Shown here in pieces: positions 57,185-64,000 of a DNA stretch of 64,000 bases (positions are counted from its first letter, which is position 1; each line of letters starts with the position of its first letter). Both the position numbers and the translations under genes were made by a program. The stretch lies in contig JAGNKU010000005.1 of NCBI GenBank assembly GCA_017999985.1, positions 186,001 to 250,000 on the forward strand, written 5' to 3'. The notes beneath the pieces are model-generated. The model did no database searches. It was not told the origin of the DNA and was given only the letters and a program-made list of their open reading frames with translations. The stretch comes from Phycisphaerae bacterium. GTDB lineage: Bacteria; Planctomycetota; Phycisphaerae; UBA1845; Fen-1342.

Positions 57185-58807
57185 ATGCGCACCATTTTGG
57201 CCCTCACCGTCGGCCGGTTCGGCCTTGTGCTGCTGTGCGGCGTGCTGCTCGCTTCGGTCACCGTGCCGTCGCTGGCCCAGCCGGCGACCTCTGCGCCGAC
57301 CGCTCCCCGGCCGGCGACCGATGCGCGGCCGCGCGTGGCCGTCATCGGTTTCGAGCCCGATCCCGCGGGCGACGCGCGCGACACGTGGATTCCCGTCGCC
57401 CTCGAGGAACTGCTCGCCCGGCGTCTGCAGCGCGTGCCGAACCTCGTGATCGTGCCCACGCTGCGTCTGTACCAGGCGCGCAGCGAGCTTGGCGACCCGA
57501 ACGCGCCGCCGCCGTGGCCCGACATCGTGCGCGGCCTGGGCGCTGGATATATTCTCAGCGGGCGCTGCCAGGGACCAGACAACGCCATCACGCTCGAACT
57601 GACGTTGCAGCCGCTCGCGGAGGGCGCGGCGGGCTGGCAGACCACCATCCCGGCCGCGCGTCTGTTCGAGATGCTCGACCTGGCCACGCGCTGGACGCTG
57701 GAGCGATTTGAACTCACGCTCGATGATGCCACACGGACGGTCGTGCTGGCGACGCCCAGCCGCACACCCACCGCGGTCGAATACTACGCGCGGGCCCTGA
57801 TGGCCACGCGTGCCGATCAGTCGCGTGACGCCTTGCGCTTCGCCACGCTGGCGCTCGATCGCGACAAGCGTTTCCGGCCGGCACTCGCCCTGCTGGCGCA
57901 ACTGGAGATGCCGCTCGGTCCGTCCGGACGCGGCTCGGCGGGGCGGCGCTTTCGCGCCTTGAGCGACCTGGCGCGGCTCGAAAACGACCCGTTTGACCGT
58001 GTGCGCGCCGAGATCGGCCAGGCGCTGCTCCTGCAGGCCGATGACGCGTCGGACGCGGCCTACACGCGGGCGGAGACGGCCCTGGCGCTGGCCTACGAGT
58101 GCCGTGACGTCTACGGGCAAATGGCCGCCGTCACGGCAATTTGCGACGCGTACCTGCTCCGCGCGCTGCCGATCAACGGCACATCGTCGGAGGCGGACCG
58201 CGAGGCCCACACGCGCACCTGCGTGCAGCGCGCCATCGAGTGGCAGATCCTCCTCGTCGATCTGCTCACCGAGCTGGGCGACCAGATCGCCTGCCTGCCC
58301 GCCACCAACAAGCTCGCCCTGCTTTACGAGCGCGTCGGCGACACGGCGCGCGCCCTGGAGCTGCATCGCCGCACGCTCGCGCTGGCCGAGCAACTGCAGT
58401 CACGCCGCCACCAGGCGACGGCGTGGCTCTACATCGGCGAGTGGCACCGCGTGCAGAAACAATGGCCCGAGGCCCTCGCTGCGATCACCCGCTGCCTCGC
58501 CCTCGCCGACGAAGCGGCCAAGCCCCCCGTGCGCATCATTCTCGGCGGCGTGTACCAGGGCATGGGCCAGCGCGAAGAGGCCCTGGCGCAGTTCGAGCTC
58601 GCCTACGAACAGGTGCGCAAGACCGATGACCTCGGCAGTCAGTTCGCCTGCCTGCGCCAGATCGCCTCCGCCCACATGCAACTCGGTCGCCGCGATAAGG
58701 CGATCGCGGCCCTGCAGGAGGCCATCGACATCGCCCATGTGCTCGAGCTGCGCGAGGAGCAGGATCTGCGGACCGAATTGCACAAATGGCAGGATGGCGG
58801 GACCTGA
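57185..58807 (+). CDS. Exported TPR protein with TolB/FlgO-like N-terminal domain
   Basis: This is a 540-residue exported protein. GGAGGA lies eight bases before the ATG at 57185 and a signal peptide follows (FGLVLLCGVLLASVTVPSLA). Residues 50-165 (RVAVIGFEPDP, then LARRLQRVPNLVIVPTLRL, then GYILSGRCQGPDNAITLELT) resemble the TolB-N/CsgG/FlgO-type fold, often found in front of TPRs. Helical repeats fill the rest, the clearest being 370-530 (ARALELHRRTLALAEQLQSR; EALAAITRCLALADEA; KAIAALQEAIDIAHVL). A periplasmic or surface scaffold is likely. No enzymatic motif is present. Confidence 0.78.
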   Translation: MRTILALTVGRFGLVLLCGVLLASVTVPSLAQPATSAPTAPRPATDARPRVAVIGFEPDPAGDARDTWIPVALEELLARRLQRVPNLVIVPTLRLYQARSELGDPNAPPPWPDIVRGLGAGYILSGRCQGPDNAITLELTLQPLAEGAAGWQTTIPAARLFEMLDLATRWTLERFELTLDDATRTVVLATPSRTPTAVEYYARALMATRADQSRDALRFATLALDRDKRFRPALALLAQLEMPLGPSGRGSAGRRFRALSDLARLENDPFDRVRAEIGQALLLQADDASDAAYTRAETALALAYECRDVYGQMAAVTAICDAYLLRALPINGTSSEADREAHTRTCVQRAIEWQILLVDLLTELGDQIACLPATNKLALLYERVGDTARALELHRRTLALAEQLQSRRHQATAWLYIGEWHRVQKQWPEALAAITRCLALADEAAKPPVRIILGGVYQGMGQREEALAQFELAYEQVRKTDDLGSQFACLRQIASAHMQLGRRDKAIAALQEAIDIAHVLELREEQDLRTELHKWQDGGT

Positions 58808-58831
58808 TCGACCGCCCCGCGCGCTTCGCGC

Positions 58832-59224
58832 TCAGTCGGCCGGCACCAGCATCCGGACGATTTCCGCGTTCGCGGCCGGCATTTCCAGCTCCGCCAGCTC
58901 CGCCGCCGTCACCCAGCGGCACTCCGTGCTTGCGAGCGCGCGGGCCTCGCCCGTGCGCCAGCGACAAACCACCGGCGTAAGCTGCACGATGCGGTCCGGG
59001 TATTCGTACGTGACGGTTGCGAGTGTGCGCAGCGGGTCGGCCAACATGTCACACTCCTCGCGCAATTCGCGGAGCGCGGCGTCGACACTGGTCTCGCCTG
59101 CCTGCACTTTGCCGCCCGGAAACTCCCACAGCCGCCCGAGATGCATATGCGGCCGTCGGCGTGCAACCAGCCAACGCTCATCGCGGCACACGAGCGCGAG
59201 CGCGATGGCAAACGTCGGCTTCAT
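58832..59224 (-). CDS. MutT-like Nudix hydrolase
   Basis: This is a roughly 130-residue cytosolic pyrophosphohydrolase. The Nudix box (38-60) starts GGKVQAGETSVDAAL and ends RELREECDM. It fits Gx5Ex7REUxEE, with Asp where Gly is usual near the end. LWEFPGGKV and the overall size match MutT/8-oxo-dGTP diphosphatases. The ATG at 59224 was chosen, and an in-frame GTG at 59239 is possible. Neither has a good ribosome site. It is convergent with the TPR gene (24 bases) and divergent from the structured region before the PyrK-like gene. Confidence 0.9.
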   Translation of the reverse strand: MKPTFAIALALVCRDERWLVARRRPHMHLGRLWEFPGGKVQAGETSVDAALRELREECDMLADPLRTLATVTYEYPDRIVQLTPVVCRWRTGEARALASTECRWVTAAELAELEMPAANAEIVRMLVPAD

Positions 59225-59355
59225 GCGCAACAGCGTCACTTAATGCAACCGATGCCGCAACGCAAATTCCTCCGGGGCGCAGGCAATGCGCCCCCGTTGC
59301 CGGCACAATCCCGTAACCGATCACGGATGCCTCTGCGACGCGCTCCAGTGGGAAT

Positions 59356-59384
59356 CTGACAAACCTAACTGTCTGTAATATAAT
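59356..59384 (+). promoter_or_regulatory. Strong sigma70-type promoter P1
   Basis: CTGACA (59356-59361), exactly 17 bases, then a perfect TATAAT (59379-59384), in an AT-rich island. It is among the best promoter matches in the window. Transcription would start near 59391 and run into the hairpin array and terminator. Confidence 0.65.
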
Positions 59385-59429
59385 GAGTTAAAGATATTCT
59401 ACCCCGCCCCCCAAAACGACTGCTTTAGG

Positions 59430-59458
59430 TGGACACGCGCCGGGCGATCTGATATAGT
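59430..59458 (+). promoter_or_regulatory. Second sigma70-type promoter P2
   Basis: TGGACA (59430-59435), exactly 17 bases, then TATAGT (59453-59458). Each box matches at five of six. GGCGATC (59443-59449) inside the spacer is complementary to GATCGCC at 59476-59482, so an operator or an alternative fold is possible. Confidence 0.5.
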
Positions 59459-59527
59459 CCCGGTGTCGGCGGTTTGATCGCCAGACGTTCATCGAACGGA
59501 ATTTGCGGCTGTTCTAGCCGTGGCGCG

Positions 59528-59569
59528 CTTCCGGGATCGGCCCCAGGGTTCGATCCCGGAAGTTTTTTT
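59528..59569 (+). terminator. Rho-independent terminator / attenuator
   Basis: CTTCCGGGATCG (59528-59539) pairs perfectly with CGATCCCGGAAG (59551-59562) across an 11-base loop and is followed by seven T (59563-59569). It is the only intrinsic terminator with a U-tract that I found in the window. It acts on plus-strand transcripts and stands in front of, not behind, a gene. Confidence 0.85.
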
Positions 59570-59628
59570 GACAGACCCATCGTCGTCCGCGTACCGTTCT
59601 GGCACGCTGTGCGAAGTTCCTGACTGCA

Positions 59629-60606
59629 ATGAATTCAGTAACGACACTCCAAAGGCAATGCGCGGTCGACGCCGTCGTCGTGGATTGCATCCCGATCTGT
59701 CGCGAGCACATCGCGCTGGAGTTGGCGCCCCCTGCTTTTCCTGACAGCACGCCGGGCCAATTCGTACAACTGCTCTGTCGCAGCGCAACGGAGCCGGAAA
59801 CGGAGGCGCTCGCGTGGCCTGCCGACGGGTTTCCGTCTCTGTCCGCGCACTTCTCCGCCCAGGAACCCTTATTGCGCCGCCCGTTCAGCATCGCGGACCA
59901 CTGGATCGACGGCACCGGCCAGGCCCGGCTGCGTGTGATCTCGCGCGCGGTCGGTGCTGGTACCCGCTGGCTGGCGCAGCTCCAGGCCGGTGACACGCTC
60001 AATCTGACGGGCCCGCTCGGACGTGGTTTTTGCCTGCCGTCGCCAGAAACGCCGGTGGTGCTCGTGGGCGGGGGTGTCGGCATTCCGCCGCTGATGTACT
60101 TGGCGCGTCGCCTGTACGACTTGGGGCACCGCGACGTCGTCGCGATCTTCGGCGCCACGACGCGCGACCTGCTGCCCCTGCGGCTTACGGCCGAGCCGCC
60201 GCACGCAGCCACGCCGACCGTTTGTGCGGTGCTGCCGGGCGCCGCCGCGTTCCCCGCCATCCTCACGAGCGATGACGGCACGCTGGGATTGCGCGGGCGC
60301 GTGACCGACGCATTGGCGGCCTGGCACGCGCGTTACGCGGACCCGCGACGTCCGGCGCTCGTGTGTGCGTGCGGTCCGGACGCCATGCTGCGCGCCGTTG
60401 CCGACCTGACTCGCGCGCACGGGCTGGCATGCCAGTTGTGCATCGAACGTCCGATGGGCTGCGGGGTCGGCACCTGCCTGTCGTGCGTGGTGCGGCGCGC
60501 TGACGCGGAGCATGCCGCCGGGTGGCGCTGGGCACTGACCTGCACCGACGGACCGGTGTTTGCCCGCGACGATTTGCTCGACTATGGGCCGGTGCGGAGC
60601 GCATAA
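59629..60606 (+). CDS. PyrK-like FAD/NAD/[2Fe-2S] electron-transfer reductase
   Basis: This is a 325-residue ferredoxin-reductase-family protein resembling the electron-transfer subunit of type 1B dihydroorotate dehydrogenase. The FAD site is LLRRPFSIAD (81-90), the NAD site is VGGGVGIPPLMYLA (146-159) and a CGP follows at 248-250. The [2Fe-2S] cysteines are C278, C283 and C286 in ERPMGCGVGTCLSCV, plus C305 in LTCTDGPVF. An insert of about 25 residues precedes the FAD motif, making it longer than usual. No PyrD or other partner gene is adjacent, so the electron acceptor is uncertain. It stands behind a structured, terminator-bearing leader. No ribosome site is visible before 59629. Confidence 0.87.
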   Translation: MNSVTTLQRQCAVDAVVVDCIPICREHIALELAPPAFPDSTPGQFVQLLCRSATEPETEALAWPADGFPSLSAHFSAQEPLLRRPFSIADHWIDGTGQARLRVISRAVGAGTRWLAQLQAGDTLNLTGPLGRGFCLPSPETPVVLVGGGVGIPPLMYLARRLYDLGHRDVVAIFGATTRDLLPLRLTAEPPHAATPTVCAVLPGAAAFPAILTSDDGTLGLRGRVTDALAAWHARYADPRRPALVCACGPDAMLRAVADLTRAHGLACQLCIERPMGCGVGTCLSCVVRRADAEHAAGWRWALTCTDGPVFARDDLLDYGPVRSA

Positions 60607-60629
60607 TGTAAGTTGAACAGGAGTTGACC

Positions 60630-61586
60630 ATGCGACGGAGCGCGGCGTGTGCGGTAATCATCCTGACCGGCGCGGTTCTGCTGGCCTGCGTCGGTTGTCA
60701 GGCGGTGGGGCTGCGGTTCCTCAGCCTCATCGGCCTCCAGAAAGATCCGCTCTCGATCGCCCTCGTCGTCAACCAGCCGGGCGCGGTGGCGGCCGCCGCC
60801 GTCAATCCGTTCCCGGATTTCGCCGGGTTGCAGAAGGCGCTGTCGGATGACCTCCGGCGCCCGGTGGCGGTCGACCTGTGTTTTCCGTTTCAAGTTGAAT
60901 CGGAATTGAGATCGGGCTGGTACGAGCTCGCGATGCTGCCGCCGTTCGCGTATGCGACGCTCAAGGAGACGCCCCCCTTGCCCGTGCTGGCAGTGGCGGT
61001 CGACGAGCACGGACAGGCCGCCCGCGGCGCTGTGCTGGTCGTGCCCGCGCGGTCTGACATTCAGGCCATCGCCGACCTGCGCGGCAAAATCGTGGCTTTC
61101 GGCCCGGCCGGCGACGACCGCACGCACTATGCGGCGCTGCAATTGCTGCAAAGCGTCGGGCTGCGCGAGACCGACCTGTCGCTGGAACTGCTGCCCGTGC
61201 CGCGTTCGCTGAAGCACCTGCCCGACATGCGCAGTGTCGCCCAGACGGTCATCAATAACAGCTCTGACGCCGGCTTCATCGATGAGGCCGCCTGGAACGC
61301 CCTGCCCGAACACACGACCAAGGAAAACGAGCCCGCGCGCAGCCAACTGCGCGTCATCGGCCGCACCGTCGCCCTCCCCTGTCGCCTGGTCGTCGCATCG
61401 CCCAAGCTGGATTCCGCCACCGTCGCCGAAGTGCGCGAGTTCCTGCTCTCCGCGGACACGAAGCACCCGCAGGCACTGCAGCCGCTGAAATTGTCGGATT
61501 TTCAACCCCCCACCGAGGCCATCCTCACCGCATGCCGCGCGCTGCGCCCACCGACCAGCTCGTCGGCCGAGCCGCCTCCACCGTAG
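60630..61586 (+). CDS. PhnD-like substrate-binding lipoprotein
   Basis: This is a 318-residue lipoprotein with a signal sequence (VIILTGAVLLACVGC) and lipobox cysteine near residue 23. The body resembles the phosphate/phosphite/phosphonate (PhnD) periplasmic binding-protein fold: an N-terminal lobe ending YELAMLPPFAYATLKE, then RSDIQAIADLRGKIVAFGPA and a SSDAGFIDEAAW stretch. AGGAG lies nine bases before the ATG at 60630. It starts 24 bases after the PyrK-like gene, so they are probably co-transcribed. No ATPase or permease of a Phn-type importer is nearby. The ligand is unknown and need not be a phosphonate. Confidence 0.8.
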   Translation: MRRSAACAVIILTGAVLLACVGCQAVGLRFLSLIGLQKDPLSIALVVNQPGAVAAAAVNPFPDFAGLQKALSDDLRRPVAVDLCFPFQVESELRSGWYELAMLPPFAYATLKETPPLPVLAVAVDEHGQAARGAVLVVPARSDIQAIADLRGKIVAFGPAGDDRTHYAALQLLQSVGLRETDLSLELLPVPRSLKHLPDMRSVAQTVINNSSDAGFIDEAAWNALPEHTTKENEPARSQLRVIGRTVALPCRLVVASPKLDSATVAEVREFLLSADTKHPQALQPLKLSDFQPPTEAILTACRALRPPTSSSAEPPPP

Positions 61587-61594
61587 GCACGCGC

Positions 61595-62908
61595 TCAGGG
61601 TGCGGGTGACACCGCCTCCGGATCATCCGGCGCGGCGGTGGTTGCTTCCGGTGGCTGGGGCATCGCAGCCTTGGACAGCCGCCATTCGTCCAGCACGCTG
61701 CCATCAAGCGCGATCTGCCGTAGGCGCAACTCCCCCTCGTCAATGCTCACGTGCGTGAAGCTCCAGTGCTGATCGTCCAGCGCGGCGACGTAGGCCGGAC
61801 GCGGCGGGCGCGCTTCATACAGCGTGGCGCCGCCCGCCCCCGTGATGACATAGACGACGCCCTGCCCCGGCTCCACCACTTGCCCGCCCCGCAGCGGCCA
61901 GGTGCGCTGATAATTGTGATCGTGTCCGTTGAAGACCAGATCGACGCCCGTGGCCTCCAGCACGGGCACCAGCGTCCGCTGGATGCGCTCGTCCGGCTTG
62001 TACTTGCCGCCGGTGTACGGCGGATGGTGGAGCACCACGAACTTCCAGCGCGGCGTCGGGTCCGCCAGTACCGCGTGCAGCCAGGGCGCGACGTGGTCGC
62101 GCAGCGTCACCTCGTCCAGATTGCTGTCCACGACGGCGAGGCGCGCGCTGGCGTAATCGAACCAGTAGTTGCCCTCAGCCGGCACGCCCGCTGGACCGTT
62201 GTCGGGCAGCTCGAACACCTCGCGGTACGCCGCCGCCGTCCCATCGTCGCCGAGATCGTGATTGCCGAGGCTGGGCCAGATGTTGATGGCCGCGATCAGG
62301 TGGCGGTAGGGTGCGAAGAACCGCTCTTCATAGTCCGCGCGCGCCCCGTTGGGGTACACGACGTCGCCGCTCTGCAGCAGGAAATCCGCCGCCGGCACGG
62401 TCGTCCGCATGACCGCCGCCAGCAGATACTGGGCCCGTGTGCCGCGCCCGCTGTCGCCGAACACGATGAAGGCGAACGGCTCGTCGGGGTTGCGGCTGGT
62501 GCGGAAGGACAAGTCCGTGGTGAGGGACCGCGCGCCCGCGAGGATTTTATATGGATAGTCGCGACCGGGGGCGAGACCCTCCACGCGGGCCATGTGCCGC
62601 ACGCCGAGGGCCGTGCTCGGCACGCTGCGCATCTCGCCGTCGACGTTGACCTGCAGCGTGCACGCCGTCGGGCGGGTCAGGTACCAGACCAGCGTCACCC
62701 CTTCGGCGCCGGTCAGCTGCACCAACGGGCCCTCGTAGATGCGCGGCGGCAGAATCCGCGGCGCAATTGCATAGAGCCCGAGCGCCACGACGATGGCCGC
62801 CAGCACGCCCGCCAGCACCGTGCGGGGCGGCACGCGCGCGGCGCGCGTGGTACGGCGGAGGGCCCACCGGCCGTCGAGGGCTGCGCCCGGCCGGGTCACG
62901 ACAGACAT
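61595..62908 (-). CDS. Membrane-anchored purple-acid-phosphatase-like metallophosphoesterase
   Basis: This is a 437-residue protein with an N-terminal TM anchor (about 30-50, VLAGVLAAIVVALGLYAIAP). A fibronectin-like domain is followed by a calcineurin-type metallophosphatase domain. All five metal motifs are present: FGDSGRG, QSGDVVYP, SLGNHD, VVLHHPPY and NGHDHNYQR. The set and the preceding FN3-like domain match purple acid phosphatases, so hydrolysis of extracytoplasmic phosphomonoesters is likely. The start overlaps the 3' end of coaD by 13 bases, so the two are co-transcribed. The C-terminal tail is Pro/Ala-rich. Confidence 0.9.
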   Translation of the reverse strand: MSVVTRPGAALDGRWALRRTTRAARVPPRTVLAGVLAAIVVALGLYAIAPRILPPRIYEGPLVQLTGAEGVTLVWYLTRPTACTLQVNVDGEMRSVPSTALGVRHMARVEGLAPGRDYPYKILAGARSLTTDLSFRTSRNPDEPFAFIVFGDSGRGTRAQYLLAAVMRTTVPAADFLLQSGDVVYPNGARADYEERFFAPYRHLIAAINIWPSLGNHDLGDDGTAAAYREVFELPDNGPAGVPAEGNYWFDYASARLAVVDSNLDEVTLRDHVAPWLHAVLADPTPRWKFVVLHHPPYTGGKYKPDERIQRTLVPVLEATGVDLVFNGHDHNYQRTWPLRGGQVVEPGQGVVYVITGAGGATLYEARPPRPAYVAALDDQHWSFTHVSIDEGELRLRQIALDGSVLDEWRLSKAAMPQPPEATTAAPDDPEAVSPAP

Positions 62909-63459
62909 CCGCCGCCGGCGCCGGACGGACGGGGGCGCCGCCGCACGGCTCCAAGCTTCTGGGCGAGTTGCGCGGCGACGTTGGCCGGCACGAGCTGCTC
63001 GATCCGGCTGATGTCGCCGCCGCCCATCTCGTAGATCTGCTTAATGTAAGTGCTGGAAGTCAGCGCGTGCTGATCGCTGGTGAGGATGAAGACCGTCTCG
63101 ACGCCGCCCACCAGCCGGTTGAGGTTGGCCACCTGCACCTCGTGGTTGAGGTCGGCCATGTCGCGGATGCCACGTACCAAAACGTGGGCGCCGCAGTCGC
63201 GCACGAAGTCGATGGTCAGGCCGTCATACGTGGCGGCCCGCACGTTCCGCAGGTCGGCGATGTGCGGCAACAACAGCTCGAGCCGCTCCGCGGGCGTGAA
63301 GAGCTGCTCCTTGTCCGGGTTGTGGCCGATGCCGACCACCAGCTCGTTGAACAGGCGGGCCGCCCGGCGCACCACGTCCAGGTGTCCGAACGTCACCGGA
63401 TCGAACGATCCCTGAAATACCGCCACGATGTGCGTGTGCTCGTCTGACATGCGCTTCAT
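62896..63459 (-). CDS. coaD: Phosphopantetheine adenylyltransferase
   Basis: This roughly 187-residue cytosolic enzyme converts 4'-phosphopantetheine and ATP to dephospho-CoA. The nucleotidyl-transferase signature is AVFQGSFDPVTFGHLDVV (TxGH at 23-26). LVRGIRDMADLNHEVQVA in the centre and the TSSTYIKQIYEMGGGDIS end motif are diagnostic. The length is slightly above the family norm because of a basic, Gly-rich tail. The ATG at 63459 follows the upstream gene's TAG by one base. An ATG at 63450 is equally possible. Confidence 0.95.
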   Translation of the reverse strand: MKRMSDEHTHIVAVFQGSFDPVTFGHLDVVRRAARLFNELVVGIGHNPDKEQLFTPAERLELLLPHIADLRNVRAATYDGLTIDFVRDCGAHVLVRGIRDMADLNHEVQVANLNRLVGGVETVFILTSDQHALTSSTYIKQIYEMGGGDISRIEQLVPANVAAQLAQKLGAVRRRPRPSGAGGGCLS

Positions 63460-63460
63460 G

Positions 63461-64000
63461 CTACCGATCGTGCGCAGACTTGTCCAAATCGCCCCGCCGG
63501 CGCAACAGTTCCATCCCGGCCACGTGCGCCACCGGCTCGTACGCCGCGCACACCCACCGCGCGAAGCCGCTTTCGGCCGCCGCGGCGCGCAGCGCGGCGA
63601 GATCGCCCGTGGAGACAATGAACAGCACAGGCGGCGCCCGTTGCAGGTCGGCTTCGGCGCCGTCCAGGATGAAGCGCGCCCACTCGCCGACCTGGCCGCG
63701 TTTTTCGAGCGTTGCGTAGCGCGACGCCGCGCGCCGCAGCGCATACCGGTAGGTCCCCGGACTCCAACCCCACACATAGATCGTCTGATCCGGAGTGGTG
63801 CGCCGCGCGATCTCGGCCCCCTGCAGTTCACACGGCGTCGGCAGGGCACGCTGCAGCCCGCACCAGTGCGTCTTAGTGTGCCAGCAGCGTCTGGCTTCCA
63901 CCAGGCTCGCGCGGGCCACGCCGCCCAGCACGGCCGCCACCAGCACCACGACGCACGCCACGCTCGGCCGCGCGGTCACCCGCGCCCACAGGCCGCGCCG
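63461..64000 (-). CDS. C-terminal part of an ArnT/GT39-like membrane glycosyltransferase (cut by window edge)
   Basis: The frame is open to the right edge, so only about 179 C-terminal residues are seen. They comprise a last TM helix (VACVVVLVAAVLGGVARASL) and an extracytoplasmic tail with QTIYVWGWSPGTYRYALRRA followed by ASRYATLEK. The YVWGW...R.ASRY pattern is common at the end of dolichol-phosphate-mannose/ArnT-type (GT39) transferases in planctomycetes. This assignment rests on the tail only. A GTG at 63979 exists but is unlikely to be the true start because coding continues upstream. Confidence 0.55.
   Translation of the reverse strand, partial: RRGLWARVTARPSVACVVVLVAAVLGGVARASLVEARRCWHTKTHWCGLQRALPTPCELQGAEIARRTTPDQTIYVWGWSPGTYRYALRRAASRYATLEKRGQVGEWARFILDGAEADLQRAPPVLFIVSTGDLAALRAAAAESGFARWVCAAYEPVAHVAGMELLRRRGDLDKSAHDR

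Larger units (their letters stand above)
59391..59569 (+). ncRNA. Candidate structured small RNA or terminator-controlled leader
   Basis: The predicted transcript from P1 (about 179 bases) or P2 (about 105 bases) ends in an intrinsic terminator. Within it are serial hairpins: GGCG-GTTTGAT-CGCC (59468-59482), CGTTC-ATC-GAACG (59486-59498), CGGCT-GTTCT-AGCCG (59506-59520) and the terminator stem. No open frame with a ribosome site is present. I could not match it to 5S, 6S, SRP, tmRNA or tRNA. It lies 60 bases before a PyrK-like gene, so it is either an independent small RNA or an attenuator/riboswitch-type leader for that gene. The exact 5' end is inferred. Confidence 0.45.

Noticed and set aside
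59540-59560. A GGGTTCGATCCC motif resembling a tRNA T-arm
   Set aside because: The sequence does not fold as a 5-bp T-stem with a 7-base loop, and no acceptor, D or anticodon arm surrounds it. It is the loop and arm of the 12-bp terminator.

Overview
The window is GC-rich (by eye roughly two thirds G+C) bacterial chromosome. It most likely comes from a member of the Planctomycetota, possibly a Phycisphaerae-like lineage. The reasons are an ECF sigma factor translationally coupled to a transmembrane Ser/Thr kinase with a C-terminal repeat region, secreted proteins carrying a cysteine-containing dockerin-like Ca-binding module, GEVED and 'DCNxNGxPDECDI' repeat proteins, PQQ-type beta-propellers, a secreted SSP411/DUF255 protein and many TPR proteins. 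I see no rRNA, tRNA, CRISPR array, transposase or phage gene. It reads as ordinary chromosome with many exported proteins. 43 coding genes are called, two of them cut by the window edges. All genes are high GC, so long antisense open frames are common and were rejected.

Layout. 1-3.5 kb (minus): an edge-truncated secreted protein, then a sigma factor/STPK pair. 3.7-9.7 kb (minus): an M1 metallopeptidase with a C-terminal dockerin-like module, a small lipoprotein, and a 1020-residue GEVED/Cys-repeat/dockerin surface protein. 9.9-13.3 kb (minus): acetyl-CoA synthetase followed by an oxalate/formate-type MFS carrier. 13.5-17.2 kb (plus): gatB, a His-rich metal-transporter-like membrane protein and an RCK-domain channel-like protein. 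17.4-23.8 kb (minus): a four-gene Gld-type ABC operon (ATPase, permease, GldG-like, DUF4340) behind a good sigma70-type promoter. 24.1-30.2 kb: a zinc-ribbon protein and two tandem paralogues with the order M28 peptidase, dockerin, FG-GAP propeller, Ig. 30.3-33.8 kb (minus): a DUF255 protein and a PQQ-propeller. 34.0-40.7 kb (plus): glycosyltransferase, LolD-like ATPase, giant FtsX permease and a second PQQ-propeller. 40.7-46.6 kb (minus): FIST protein plus PocR/PAS hybrid histidine kinase, and an MTAP-family phosphorylase coupled to an MtaD-like amidohydrolase. 47.0-48.7 kb: FG-GAP/dockerin protein. 48.9-55.4 kb (minus): glutathione peroxidase, hflX, and a compact operon of degenerate TlpA-like protein, DnaJ/CbpA protein, two-TM protein and TPR protein. 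55.5-61.6 kb: orphan RbsA-like ATPase, TPR/FlgO-like protein, MutT-like Nudix, PyrK-like reductase and PhnD-like lipoprotein. 61.6-64 kb (minus): purple-acid-phosphatase-like enzyme, coaD and the C-terminus of an ArnT/GT39-like membrane protein.

The most interesting signals are four. First, five different exported proteins share a dockerin-like tail with an invariant cysteine pair and there is no cohesin in sight. Second, a structured leader or small RNA (two sigma70-type promoters, serial hairpins, a 12-bp U-tract terminator) lies between the Nudix and PyrK-like genes. Third, an MTAP homologue lacks the adenine-binding Asp residues and is coupled to a deaminase-family gene. Fourth, a DnaJ/TPR/membrane operon is headed by a TlpA-like protein that has lost its redox cysteines.
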